From Rhizobacter sp. (lineage in GTDB: Bacteria > Pseudomonadota > Gammaproteobacteria > Burkholderiales > Burkholderiaceae_C), in assembly GCA_019635355.1 (NCBI GenBank), contig JAHBZQ010000001.1, positions 310,001 through 374,000 on the forward strand: a stretch of 64,000 nt of DNA, in the 5' to 3' direction. The notes under the pieces were generated by a model. That model had not been told where the DNA came from and made no database searches. It worked only from the letters and a program-made list of their open reading frames with translations. A program made the translations under genes and the position numbers. This document shows, in pieces, positions 48,681-57,001 of the stretch (the stretch's first letter is position 1; every line of letters begins with the position of its first letter).

Positions 48681-49244
48681 TCAGGCGCTCAGCAGCTTGT
48701 GCACGAGATCGGGCGTGGTGCTGGCCGCGTACTTGCGCATCAGGCGGGCCCGGTAGACGTCGACCGTGCGTGGGCTGATGCCCAGGCGCTTGCCGATCAG
48801 CTTGCTGGTCAGGCCTTCGATCAGGAGGGCGGCGATCTCGCGCTCGCGTGCGGTGAGGTCGGCCTTGAGCTGGCGGCGCGACGACAGGTCTTCGAACGAC
48901 CACACGCCCGCCGCGTGCGGCTGCTTGGGGTCGAGTGCACGGCCCGAGACGTGGCACCAGAAAAGCTGGCCGCGATGCGGCCCGTCGACACGCTTCATCA
49001 CACGTTCGTCTGCATACCAGCCCGAGGCATCGAGGCTTGCCACGATGCGCTGGCCGGTGCGCTCGAACTCGTCGTGCGTGGGGTAGAGGATTTCGAACGA
49101 CTGGCCGATCAGCTGCTCCTTGCTGGCACCGAACATCTCGAGCAACTGCCGGTTGCAGTCGAGCATGAGGCGGTTGCGCGACAGCACCAGCCCGACCGGC
49201 GCGAGGTCGAAGGCGGTGCGGTAGTCGTCGGGGGTGAGCGCCAT
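48681..49244 (-). CDS. PAS-LuxR transcriptional regulator
   Basis: This 187-residue protein has an N-terminal PAS domain (YRTAFDLAPVGLVLSRNRLM...) and a C-terminal LuxR helix-turn-helix (LTAREREIAALLIEGLTSKLIGKRLGISPRTVDVYR). There is no phospho-acceptor receiver domain, so it probably binds a ligand or cofactor directly. ATG 49244 has no good ribosome site. It is divergent from scoAB, and the TACGTAA repeats in the gap are its likely target. Confidence 0.92.
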   Translation of the reverse strand: MALTPDDYRTAFDLAPVGLVLSRNRLMLDCNRQLLEMFGASKEQLIGQSFEILYPTHDEFERTGQRIVASLDASGWYADERVMKRVDGPHRGQLFWCHVSGRALDPKQPHAAGVWSFEDLSSRRQLKADLTAREREIAALLIEGLTSKLIGKRLGISPRTVDVYRARLMRKYAASTTPDLVHKLLSA

Positions 49245-49289
49245 GTGAGCAGCTTGAAAAGTCGGGCCGGGTATGTGGTTAGTGAATTC

Positions 49290-49318
49290 TACGTAACGAC
49301 TACGTAATGCGTTACGTA
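49290..49318. promoter_or_regulatory. TACGTAA operator array upstream of scoAB
   Basis: TACGTAA-N4-TTACGTA at 49301-49318 is a perfect 18-bp palindrome. A third half-site TACGTAA lies at 49290, exactly 11 bp (one helical turn) upstream. The array ends about 20 bp before an AT-rich AAATAT (49337-49342), a position that suits a class II activator. The PAS-LuxR protein encoded divergently is the natural binder. Confidence 0.75.
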
Positions 49319-49358
49319 GTACGCTTGCGCGCTGCAAATATTCCTTGCTGGAGGCGTG

Positions 49359-50060
49359 ATGAACAAGGTTTACGCGAGTGCCGCCGAGGCACTGAAAGGC
49401 GTCGTGAAGGATGGGCAGCTGCTCGCCGTGGGCGGCTTCGGCCTGTGTGGCATTCCCGAGGCGCTGATCGCGGCGCTGCGCGACAGCGGTGCGACGAACC
49501 TCACCGCCATTTCCAACAACGCAGGCGTCGACGGCTTCGGCCTCGGCATGCTGCTCGAGACGCGCCAGATCAAGAAGATGATCTCGAGCTACGTCGGCGA
49601 AAACAAGGAGTTCGAGCGCCAGTACCTGGCCGGTGAACTCGAGCTCGAATTCACGCCGCAAGGCACGCTGGCCGAGAAGCTGCGTGCCGGTGGCGCCGGC
49701 ATCCCAGCCTTCTTCACCCGCACCGGCGTGGGCACCATCGTCGCCGAGGGCAAGGAAACGCGCGAGTTCGACGGCCAGCTCTACGTGATGGAAAAGGCGC
49801 TCGTGCCCGACGTCGCGCTCGTCAAGGCGCACATCGCCGACAAGAGCGGCAACCTCGTCTTCCGCCGCACGGCGCGCAACTTCAACCCGGCCTGCGCGAT
49901 GGCCGGCAAGATCACGATCGTCGAGGTGGAGCAGATCGTCGAGACCGGCGCGCTCGACCCCGATGCCATCCACCTGCCCGGCATCTACGTGCACCGGATC
50001 GTGCTGAACGCCACGCCCGAGAAGCGCATCGAGAAGCGACTCACCCGCCCGGCCGCCTAA
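49359..50060 (+). CDS. scoA: Succinyl-CoA:3-ketoacid CoA transferase subunit A
   Basis: This 233-residue subunit, with ScoB, activates acetoacetate to acetoacetyl-CoA using succinyl-CoA. The CoA-binding loop is AVGGFGLCGIPEALI, and TAISNNAGVDGFGLG and EFTPQGTLAEKLRAGGAG are family blocks. GGAGG is four bases before ATG 49359; a GTG one codon earlier is an alternative. scoB follows after 10 bp. Confidence 0.95.
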   Translation: MNKVYASAAEALKGVVKDGQLLAVGGFGLCGIPEALIAALRDSGATNLTAISNNAGVDGFGLGMLLETRQIKKMISSYVGENKEFERQYLAGELELEFTPQGTLAEKLRAGGAGIPAFFTRTGVGTIVAEGKETREFDGQLYVMEKALVPDVALVKAHIADKSGNLVFRRTARNFNPACAMAGKITIVEVEQIVETGALDPDAIHLPGIYVHRIVLNATPEKRIEKRLTRPAA

Positions 50061-50070
50061 GGAGAACGAC

Positions 50071-50709
50071 ATGCCCTGGACCCAAGACGAAATGGCCGCG
50101 AAGGCCGCTTCCGAGCTGAAGGATGGCTTCTACGTCAACCTCGGCATCGGCATTCCCACCCTCGTGGCCAACCACGTGCCCAAAGACATCGAGGTGTGGT
50201 TGCAGAGCGAGAACGGCATGCTCGGCATCGGCCCCTTCCCGACGGAAGACGAAGTCGACGCCGACCTCATCAACGCCGGCAAGCAGACCGTGACCACCAT
50301 TCCCGGCACCAGCATCTTCGGCTCGCACGACAGCTTCGCGATGATCCGCGGCGGCAAGATCAACCTCGCCATCCTCGGCGCGATGCAGGTCAGCGAGAAG
50401 GGCGACCTCGCCAACTGGATGATCCCCGGCAAGATGGTCAAGGGCATGGGCGGCGCGATGGACCTCGTGGGCGGCGTGCCGCGCGTGCTGGTCGTGATGG
50501 AGCACGTGGCGAAGAAGAAGGACGGTTCCACCGACCTCAAGATCCTGCCCAAGTGCACGCTGCCGCTCACCGGCGTGGGCGTGGTCAACCGCATCATCAC
50601 CGACCTCGCGGTGATGGACGTGACCCCGCAGGGCTTGAAGGTCGTGGAGATGGCGCCGGGCGTGACGCGCGAAGAACTGCAAAGCAAGACCGGCGTGCCG
50701 CTGCATTGA
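50071..50709 (+). CDS. scoB: Succinyl-CoA:3-ketoacid CoA transferase subunit B
   Basis: This 212-residue catalytic subunit carries the glutamate that forms the enzyme-CoA thioester in QSENGMLGIGP. GIGIPTLVANHVP and TTIPGTSIFGSHDSFAMIRGG are further signatures. AAGGAGAAC precedes the ATG. With phaCAB in the same window it allows reuse of acetoacetate from PHB breakdown. Confidence 0.95.
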   Translation: MPWTQDEMAAKAASELKDGFYVNLGIGIPTLVANHVPKDIEVWLQSENGMLGIGPFPTEDEVDADLINAGKQTVTTIPGTSIFGSHDSFAMIRGGKINLAILGAMQVSEKGDLANWMIPGKMVKGMGGAMDLVGGVPRVLVVMEHVAKKKDGSTDLKILPKCTLPLTGVGVVNRIITDLAVMDVTPQGLKVVEMAPGVTREELQSKTGVPLH

Positions 50710-50716
50710 CAGGTTG

Positions 50717-50800
50717 TTGGCCCCCCAGTCGCTTCGCTCCTGCCCCCGAGGGGCGACCCCGGGTCGGCCGGCAAAGCCGGTCCTCGCGGGTGGCTCGATG
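50717..50800. repeat. GC-rich intergenic repeat with hairpins between scoB and pyrD
   Basis: The segment starting TTGGCCCCCCAGTCGCTTCG and containing CCCCCGAGGGG and GCCGGC-AAA-GCCGGT (50767-50781) lies between two convergent genes. The AGTCGCTTCGCTCCTGCCCC core is, from memory, a common dispersed element in Burkholderiales. It probably ends transcription from both sides. Confidence 0.6.
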
Positions 50801-50804
50801 AGGG

Positions 50805-51842
50805 TCAGCGACCCTTGATCGCCCTGGCCGCTTCGGGCACCAGCGCCGGGCCCTTGTAGATGAAGCCGGTGTAGAGCTGCACGAGGTCGGCACCCGCGGC
50901 GATCTTGGCGCGTGCGTCGGCGCCGCTCATCACACCGCCCACGCCGATGATGGGCACCTCGCGGCCCAGCGCGGCACGCAGCAGCGTGATCACACGGTTG
51001 CTGGCCTCGAACACTGGCGCACCCGACAGGCCACCGGTTTCTTCGCCATGCGGCAGGTGCTTCACCTTGTCGCGTGCGATGGTGGTGTTGGTCGCGATCA
51101 CGCCATCGATGCCGTTCTTGCGAAGGGTCGTGGCGATCACCTGCACCTGCGCGTCGTCGAGGTCGGGTGCGATCTTCACGAACATCGGCACCTTGCGGCC
51201 GTGTTGCGCGGCGAGTTCGAGTCGGCGCGTCTGGAGTGCCGAAAGCAGCGCGTCGAGCGCTTCGTCGCTCTGCAACTCGCGCAGGTTCTTGGTGTTGGGC
51301 GACGAGATGTTGACCGTCACGTAGTCGGCATGCGGGTACACGCCATCGAGGCCGATCAGGTAGTCGTCGACCGCGCGCTCGATGGGCGTGGCGGCGTTCT
51401 TGCCGATGTTCAAGCCGAGCACGCCACCTTGCTGGCGGAAGCGGCTGCGCTTCACGTTGTCGATGAAGACGCTCAAGCCTTCGTTGTTGAACCCCAGGCG
51501 GTTGATGAGCGCATTGGCCTCGGGCAGCCGGAACATGCGCGGCTTCGGGTTGCCCGGCTGCGCTTTCGGCGTGACCGTGCCCACCTCGACGAAGCCGAAG
51601 CCCATCGCGCCGAAGGCATCGATGCAGCGGCCGTTCTTGTCGAGCCCGGCGGCCAGGCCGATGCGGTTGGGGAAGCGGATGCCGGCGATCGTCACCGGGT
51701 CATCGACCCGCGTTTGCGACACCGCGCAGATGAGCGGCGTGTGCTGGATGCGCGCGAGCGCGCCCAGCGTCAGGTCATGGGCCTGCTCGGGGTCGAGGCC
51801 GAAGAGAAAAGGGCGGGTGAGCGCGTAGGGAACGAGGGGCAT
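50805..51842 (-). CDS. pyrD: Dihydroorotate dehydrogenase, class 2 (quinone)
   Basis: This 345-residue membrane-associated flavoprotein oxidises dihydroorotate with quinone in pyrimidine synthesis. The N-terminal helix (LTRPFLFGLDPEQAHDLTLG) for membrane docking and the catalytic Ser in NISSPNTKNLRELQ mark class 2. FMN sites GLAAGLDKNG and GVGGVMSGADA are intact. It is divergent from rpiA with 67 bp between the starts. Confidence 0.97.
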   Translation of the reverse strand: MPLVPYALTRPFLFGLDPEQAHDLTLGALARIQHTPLICAVSQTRVDDPVTIAGIRFPNRIGLAAGLDKNGRCIDAFGAMGFGFVEVGTVTPKAQPGNPKPRMFRLPEANALINRLGFNNEGLSVFIDNVKRSRFRQQGGVLGLNIGKNAATPIERAVDDYLIGLDGVYPHADYVTVNISSPNTKNLRELQSDEALDALLSALQTRRLELAAQHGRKVPMFVKIAPDLDDAQVQVIATTLRKNGIDGVIATNTTIARDKVKHLPHGEETGGLSGAPVFEASNRVITLLRAALGREVPIIGVGGVMSGADARAKIAAGADLVQLYTGFIYKGPALVPEAARAIKGR

Positions 51843-51909
51843 GCCGGTACGACTGGCGAGCAGCGTCTTGGATAATCGGGCGATTGTCTTTCAAACACCT
51901 TCTCGCACC

Positions 51910-52569
51910 ATGACCCAGGATGAACTCAAGGCCCTCGTCGGGCAGGCGGCGCTCGACTACGTGGTGCCCGGCAGCATCGTCGGCGTGGGCACCGGCTCGA
52001 CGGTCAACTGCTTCATCGACGCGCTGGCCGGCATGAAGGACCGCATCGCCGGTGCGGTGTCGAGCAGCGAGAAGAGCAGCGAGCGGTTGCGTGCCCACGG
52101 CATCAAGGTGCTCGACAGCAACACCGTCGAGCGCCTGCCGGTCTACATCGATGGCGCCGACGAGATCGACCACCGCGGAAACATGGTGAAAGGCGGCGGC
52201 GCGGCGCTCACCCGCGAAAAGATCGTGGCCGACCTCGCCGAGCGCTTCATTTGCATTGCCGATGAGTCGAAGCTGGTCGATACGCTCGGCAAATTCCCGT
52301 TGCCGGTGGAAGTGATCCCGATGGCGGCCACGCAGATCGCCCGCCGCTTCAAGCAGCACGGCGGCGAGGCGGTGTTGCGTGCCGGTGTCGTGACCGACAA
52401 CGGCTGCCACATCCTCGACGTGCGCGGCCTCTCGATCACCGACCCGGCCGGCATGGAAGCCGAGGTCAGCCAGTGGCCTGGCGTGGTGACGGTCGGCATC
52501 TTCGCGCGCCACAAGGCCAGCGTGTGCCTGCTGGGCACGGCACAGGGCGTGAAGACACTCACTTTCTGA
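51910..52569 (+). CDS. rpiA: Ribose-5-phosphate isomerase A
   Basis: This 219-residue enzyme interconverts ribose-5-phosphate and ribulose-5-phosphate. GVGTGSTVNCF, YIDGADEIDHRGNMVKGGGAALTREK and the final CLLGTAQGVKTL are typical. ATG 51910 is used; the open frame upstream reaches into pyrD without support. A GATAAT at 51874-51879 could be its -10. Confidence 0.96.
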   Translation: MTQDELKALVGQAALDYVVPGSIVGVGTGSTVNCFIDALAGMKDRIAGAVSSSEKSSERLRAHGIKVLDSNTVERLPVYIDGADEIDHRGNMVKGGGAALTREKIVADLAERFICIADESKLVDTLGKFPLPVEVIPMAATQIARRFKQHGGEAVLRAGVVTDNGCHILDVRGLSITDPAGMEAEVSQWPGVVTVGIFARHKASVCLLGTAQGVKTLTF

Positions 52570-52666
52570 TCGGTCTCGCCCAGCAAGTGCCGAAAAACGC
52601 GTACCCTCGCGCGTATCGCACCGGGCTTTTTCGCGTGAAGAGGCCCACCCACAGGAAGGACGGCGA

Positions 52667-52843
52667 ATGGCAAAACCCAACTACTCGTTCGAAAAGCGCC
52701 AGCGCGAGCTGGCCAAGAAGAAGAAGAAGGAAGAGAAGCTGAAGGAAAAGGCCGACCGCAAAGCCGGTGTGGAGCCCGCACAGGGCGAACCCGACAACGA
52801 GCCGCCCGCGCAAGACGTGGCCGCTCCGCCCAGCGAGGGCTGA
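52667..52843 (+). CDS. Small Lys-rich protein, unknown function
   Basis: Fifty-eight residues (MAKPNYSFEKRQRELAKKKK...), with a basic helix of alternating Lys/Glu in the first half and an acidic, Pro-rich tail (GEPDNEPPAQDVAAPPSEG). GGAAGGA lies 7 nt before ATG 52667. The same FEKRxRELAKKKKxEEK start is, from memory, frequent in small proteobacterial proteins of unknown role. It is too short for many gene finders. It lies 97 bp after rpiA. Confidence 0.75.
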   Translation: MAKPNYSFEKRQRELAKKKKKEEKLKEKADRKAGVEPAQGEPDNEPPAQDVAAPPSEG

Positions 52844-52872
52844 CCGTTCCGATCGTTCTGTGGGCACGCGGA

Positions 52873-54093
52873 GTGAAGGAGCCCAAGCGCCGCGCCAGTC
52901 CAACCAAGCCGCCGCTGCCCGGTGGCGATGAGGCGGCCTATGCGCCAGGCCTTCAGGCCGCGACGAAGGCCTTGACCACGCGGGTGCAGGAGATGCACAC
53001 CGCGATTTCCGACAAGACATTTCGCGCCGTGCAGGCCGTGCCAGGGCTGTCCGTGCCCGCCGGCCTGGTGCAGCGTGCGCACGATGCGATCGCCGGTGGC
53101 GTGTACGCCGCTGTGCGAGGCGGGGCGACGGTGGCGATGCGCATCGCCGCCGAAGCCGAGCGCGCCTTCGCGGACCCGGCTCGCCCGGCCCAAGGGCGCG
53201 AACTTACCCTGCGCAGTGCCCTCAATGCCGCGGCCGGCGATGCCTTGGCGCAAGCCGGCAGCCCGCTAGCGGTGGAGATGGCGCTCCATGCGCGAGGCGA
53301 CATGCTCGACGACGCCGCGTCGCCCGAGGTGTGGGCCGGTTTGGGCCCGCGCGCAGCGGTCTTCATCCACGGGCTCGCCTGCGACGAGCGCAGCTGGCAG
53401 CTCTTAGCCGATGCGTGGCCCGACGTCGAGCCGACAGCGACGGCCCCGCACTACGGCGCGCTGATGGAGCGCGAGTTCTCGTTCGTGCCGCTCTACCTTC
53501 GCTACAACACGGGGCTGCCCCTCGGCGACAACGCCGCGGCCCTGGCCGCGCAGCTCGACCGGCTGGTGGCACGTGCGCCGCAGGTGCGTGAACTCGTGCT
53601 CGTCGGCCACAGCATGGGCGGGCTGGTGGCGCGCCTGGCCTGCGAGCTGGCGGCGGGCTCGGACTGGGTGGCGCGGGTGCGCTGGATGGCCTGCCTGGGT
53701 TCTCCACTTCGTGGGGCGCCGCTCGAAAAGATCGGGCATTTCGTGGCGTCTGCGCTCGGCACATCCGACGTGACGCGCCCGTTGCAGACGCTCGCCAACA
53801 GTCGCAGCCAGGGCGTGAAAGACCTGCGGCACGGGCTTCCAGCGCTCGCGCAAGCCAGGCCGCCGCTGCGGCTGGTGGCGGGCAGCCTTGGGCAAGAGGC
53901 GACGACGGGCGGGCACCTGGTGCGGCGGGTGTTGGGCGATGGCCTTGTCACGACCCGCAGTGCGCTCGATGCGCGCGAGGTGGGCGATGTGGAGCGAGCC
54001 GAGGTGCCCGGCCTCGGGCACATGGCCTTGCTCAATCACCCTCGGGTGTATGCGCTGCTGCGCCAGTGGTTGATCGACGCGCGCTCCGGCTGA
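52873..54093 (+). CDS. Alpha/beta hydrolase (lipase/esterase-like)
   Basis: This 406-residue protein has an unusual helical N-terminal third (about 1-140, rich in Ala) before an alpha/beta-hydrolase core. VFIHGLACDERSW is the oxyanion region, VGHSMGGLVARLA holds the nucleophile Ser, and GLGHMALLNHP supplies the His. GTG 52873 is the start in frame, 30 bp after the Lys-rich gene. No signal peptide is evident. Substrate unknown. The 3' end overlaps mnmC by 62 bp. Confidence 0.85.
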   Translation: MKEPKRRASPTKPPLPGGDEAAYAPGLQAATKALTTRVQEMHTAISDKTFRAVQAVPGLSVPAGLVQRAHDAIAGGVYAAVRGGATVAMRIAAEAERAFADPARPAQGRELTLRSALNAAAGDALAQAGSPLAVEMALHARGDMLDDAASPEVWAGLGPRAAVFIHGLACDERSWQLLADAWPDVEPTATAPHYGALMEREFSFVPLYLRYNTGLPLGDNAAALAAQLDRLVARAPQVRELVLVGHSMGGLVARLACELAAGSDWVARVRWMACLGSPLRGAPLEKIGHFVASALGTSDVTRPLQTLANSRSQGVKDLRHGLPALAQARPPLRLVAGSLGQEATTGGHLVRRVLGDGLVTTRSALDAREVGDVERAEVPGLGHMALLNHPRVYALLRQWLIDARSG

Positions 54094-55996
54094 TGAAGCG
54101 CGCCGGGTCGATGGCGTCGACCAGGCTGGCTTCGAGCGGTGCCGGCGCGCCGGTGATCCATGCGGCCAGGGTGCGGGCGCCGAGCGTCGACCAGGCGATG
54201 CCGCGTGAGCCCAAGGCGGTGAAGACGAAGAGGCCGGGCAGGCGCTGCACGAAGCGCGGTTGGTCGAGTCGGCCCTGCTGATCGATCGGTGCGGGCACCG
54301 CGCCGATCACCGGCAGGCGATCCTGTGCGACGGTGCGCCAGCCAACGCGGCCGTGCAGGTGGTCGAGCGGTGGGGCGAAGAAGTCGCTGCCGAGCAAGCG
54401 CTGCAGGGCCGCGAGGTTGGTGGCGTGGTCGGCGGGGCGGACGCTGGGGTCGGTGTCGCCGGGCTGCGACGTGGCTCCGAACAGCACCGACCCGCGGACC
54501 TCGGGCATCACGTAGCCCGCGCCCGCCACCGGCAGGTGCGGTAGCACGAGGCCTGGTGCGAGATCGCGGGGGAAGTGCGTGACCTGGCCGCGCACGGTGT
54601 CGATGGGCCACGCGGGCGCGCCGAGCAGGCGCAGTGCGTCGGCGGCGTTGGCCAGCACCACGGTCTCGGCTTCGTCGAGCACGCGGCTGTCGGCATCGAG
54701 CAATTGCCAAGCGTCGCCCTTGCGCTCTACGCTGGCCACGGGTGCCGCACCGCAGAAGCACGCGAGCGGAGCCGACTGCGCGAGCCAGGAGCGGGCGAGG
54801 GCCGCCGGGTCGACCCAGCCACCCCCCGGGTAGAACCACGCCGATTGCCGAAGTGGCACGCCGCTCAGGCGGCTGGCGTCGGCAGAGGTCATGGCTTGCA
54901 CGTAGTCCGGCGGCAAGCCGAGCCGGGCGATGACCTCGCGCAGCGTGCCGACCTCGGCCTCGTCGAGGCGCAGCAAGCCGCTCACGGCACCGGCGATCGA
55001 GGGGTCGTCACGCAGTGCGCCGCCGATGGCCGCTTGCGCCATCAGGGCAGCGGCGCGGTTGAAGCGCGCGTGCACGCCGTCGTGCGCATTCACGATGCCG
55101 TGGAAGAGGCCGGCAGGGTTGCCCGACGTCTCGCTCGCGGGCGTGTCGCGCCGGTCGTAGACGGTGCTGCTCCAGCCTTCCTGTGCCAGGGCGAGCGCCG
55201 TGGCGCTGCCAGCCAAGCCTGCGCCGATGATGAGGGCGTGCTGCGAGGTGACATGCCGAAGCATGCGTGACGGCGCCGTGCGAGGCACGAACTGCGGCGC
55301 ATAGCGGCCGAGCGTGATGTCGCGCTTGCCACCGGTGCCGCGGGCTTCGCGCACTTCGAAGCCGGCCGCGCGCAGGCCGTCGCGCACCGGGGTGGCCGAG
55401 GTCCAGGTGGCCAAGGTCGCGCCGGGGGCCGCGAGGCGGGCCAGCGCCTTGGCGATCTGCGGTTCCCACATCTCGGCGTTGCGTGCCGGGGCGAAACCGT
55501 CGAGGTAGAACGCGTCGACTTGGGCCACCAACTCCGGCAACCAGCTGTGCACGTCGCCCAAGGCGAGCAGCAGACGCACGCGGCCGTTGTCGAAGTCGAG
55601 CGTGTGCAGGTTGTGCGTGAGCGGTGGCCAGGCTTCGACCAGCGCGCAGGCCAGCGCCGGCACGGGTGACTGCGCATGGGCGCGCCGCATGTCGTCGGCG
55701 GTGAAGGGCTGTTGTTCGACTGAGATGAACACAAGCCGCTCGCAGCGGGCCGCATCGTCACGCCAGGCCTGCCAGGTCGCGAGGAAGTTGTTGCCGAGGC
55801 CGAAGCCGGTTTCCAGGACGACGAAGCGCGAGCGCCCCTGCCAGCGTGCGGGCAGCTCGTTGCCGCCGAGGAAGACGTGGCGTGCCTGCACGAAGGCGCC
55901 GGCGCGCGGGTGGTAGACGTCCTGGTAGCGGGCGGAATACGGAACGCCGTCTTCGGTGAGGCTCAGCGTCGCCGGGATGATAGGCCGTGTGTTCAT
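54032..55996 (-). CDS. mnmC: Bifunctional tRNA-modifying enzyme MnmC
   Basis: This 654-residue protein finishes mnm5s2U at tRNA wobble position 34. The N-terminal methyltransferase (VLETGFGLGNNFLATWQAW, VDAFYLDGFAPARNAEMW) adds the last methyl group; the C-terminal FAD domain (IIGAGLAGSATALALAQEG, GATSQPGD) removes the carboxymethyl group. ATG 55996 overlaps the upstream stop by four bases (ATGA). About 60 bases at the 3' end are antisense to the alpha/beta hydrolase gene. Confidence 0.95.
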   Translation of the reverse strand: MNTRPIIPATLSLTEDGVPYSARYQDVYHPRAGAFVQARHVFLGGNELPARWQGRSRFVVLETGFGLGNNFLATWQAWRDDAARCERLVFISVEQQPFTADDMRRAHAQSPVPALACALVEAWPPLTHNLHTLDFDNGRVRLLLALGDVHSWLPELVAQVDAFYLDGFAPARNAEMWEPQIAKALARLAAPGATLATWTSATPVRDGLRAAGFEVREARGTGGKRDITLGRYAPQFVPRTAPSRMLRHVTSQHALIIGAGLAGSATALALAQEGWSSTVYDRRDTPASETSGNPAGLFHGIVNAHDGVHARFNRAAALMAQAAIGGALRDDPSIAGAVSGLLRLDEAEVGTLREVIARLGLPPDYVQAMTSADASRLSGVPLRQSAWFYPGGGWVDPAALARSWLAQSAPLACFCGAAPVASVERKGDAWQLLDADSRVLDEAETVVLANAADALRLLGAPAWPIDTVRGQVTHFPRDLAPGLVLPHLPVAGAGYVMPEVRGSVLFGATSQPGDTDPSVRPADHATNLAALQRLLGSDFFAPPLDHLHGRVGWRTVAQDRLPVIGAVPAPIDQQGRLDQPRFVQRLPGLFVFTALGSRGIAWSTLGARTLAAWITGAPAPLEASLVDAIDPARFISRSARRSTTGAAAHTPEGD

Positions 55997-56931
55997 TCGG
56001 CGGCGCGCGCTTGCAGCCACTCGAGCAGGCGCTCTCGTGCATCGGTGAGGCTGCGGTAGGCCAGCACCGCTTCGCTCATGCTGGAAAGCGCATCGTGCAG
56101 TTGGCGCGCTTCGCTGGCGTGGGTCACCGCCTGCGTGAGCGGCGTGAGGCTCACGTGGATGGTGAACACCGCCTGCTGCAACTGAGGCAAAGGGATGAAG
56201 GTCTGGTGCTCGGTGCGGAAGAAGGCGCGCTCGGCGAGTGCATCGGCATCGGCCGTGGCAGGCCACGGGGCCGGGTCGAGCCGGGCCGGGTGGGCGTGCA
56301 GGCGCGGGTGGCGGGTGATGCTCCACACGTCGCGCGCCCAGCGCTCGTCGCCGGTCACCAGGCGCGCCAGGTGATCGCTGGCCGTCACGAGCAGTTGGTT
56401 GTCGGCCACCGGCGCGTGCACCTGCGCGAAGTGGTGTCCGACCTTCTCTTCCGGCGCCCAGCCGGAGGGCAGGCACACCGCCAGCCAGGGGATGTGGGCG
56501 TTGCGGCCGTCGATGATGGCGAAGTCTTCGGCGAACGCCAGGCTCAGCAGTGCGGGCAGCCGCCACGGCGGGGCCAGGGCCTGCAGGCAGGCGCCGATCT
56601 CGGGGTGGGTGGGGTCGTGTTGCTCGATCTGGCCATCGCATACCGACCAGCCCAGGCGCAGCGCATGGCCGTGGCCGGCGCCGCGGGACGACCACGCCCC
56701 GGGGTGTTCGAGCGCGGCGTGTGCGCCGAGGGCGTGCAGCGCGGGTCCGGCATCGAAGCCGGGGGCGCTGAGCAGGGCTTGCTCGGGGTAGGCGCCGAGC
56801 ACCGCCAGTTTCTCGCGCAGCGTGCGGTCGCCGAGGGCATTGGGCGTCAGCTGCAAGGCGCCGGGTGGCAGCCGGCGCAAGCCGGGCTGCATGCGGAACG
56901 GGGTGCTGACGCTCGCGAAGTCGAAGGGCAT
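55993..56931 (-). CDS. DUF3445 protein (heme-dependent N-demethylase-like)
   Basis: These 312 residues match the DUF3445 family, some members of which act in heme-dependent oxidative N-demethylation. Recognisable blocks are CLPSGWAPEEKVGHHFAQVHAPV and FFRTEHQTFIPLPQLQQAVFTIHV. The start at 56931 lacks a good ribosome site. Its stop overlaps the mnmC ATG, so both are made together; this pairing with a tRNA methyl/amine enzyme is curious. No further evidence fixes a substrate here. Confidence 0.78.
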   Translation of the reverse strand: MPFDFASVSTPFRMQPGLRRLPPGALQLTPNALGDRTLREKLAVLGAYPEQALLSAPGFDAGPALHALGAHAALEHPGAWSSRGAGHGHALRLGWSVCDGQIEQHDPTHPEIGACLQALAPPWRLPALLSLAFAEDFAIIDGRNAHIPWLAVCLPSGWAPEEKVGHHFAQVHAPVADNQLLVTASDHLARLVTGDERWARDVWSITRHPRLHAHPARLDPAPWPATADADALAERAFFRTEHQTFIPLPQLQQAVFTIHVSLTPLTQAVTHASEARQLHDALSSMSEAVLAYRSLTDARERLLEWLQARAAE

Positions 56932-56950
56932 GGCGCTGGATGATGCCCAG

Positions 56951-56978
56951 AAAAGATAAGGGCCCGCAAAGCGGGCCC
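56951..56978 (-). terminator. Intrinsic terminator of efp
   Basis: On the minus strand GGGCCCGC-TTT-GCGGGCCC (56978-56960) is followed by TTATCTTTTC, a good stem with a U-rich tail, 24 bp after the efp stop. Confidence 0.85.
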
Positions 56979-57001
56979 GCCTTCCGTCCTGCCGAGAGGC
57001 G

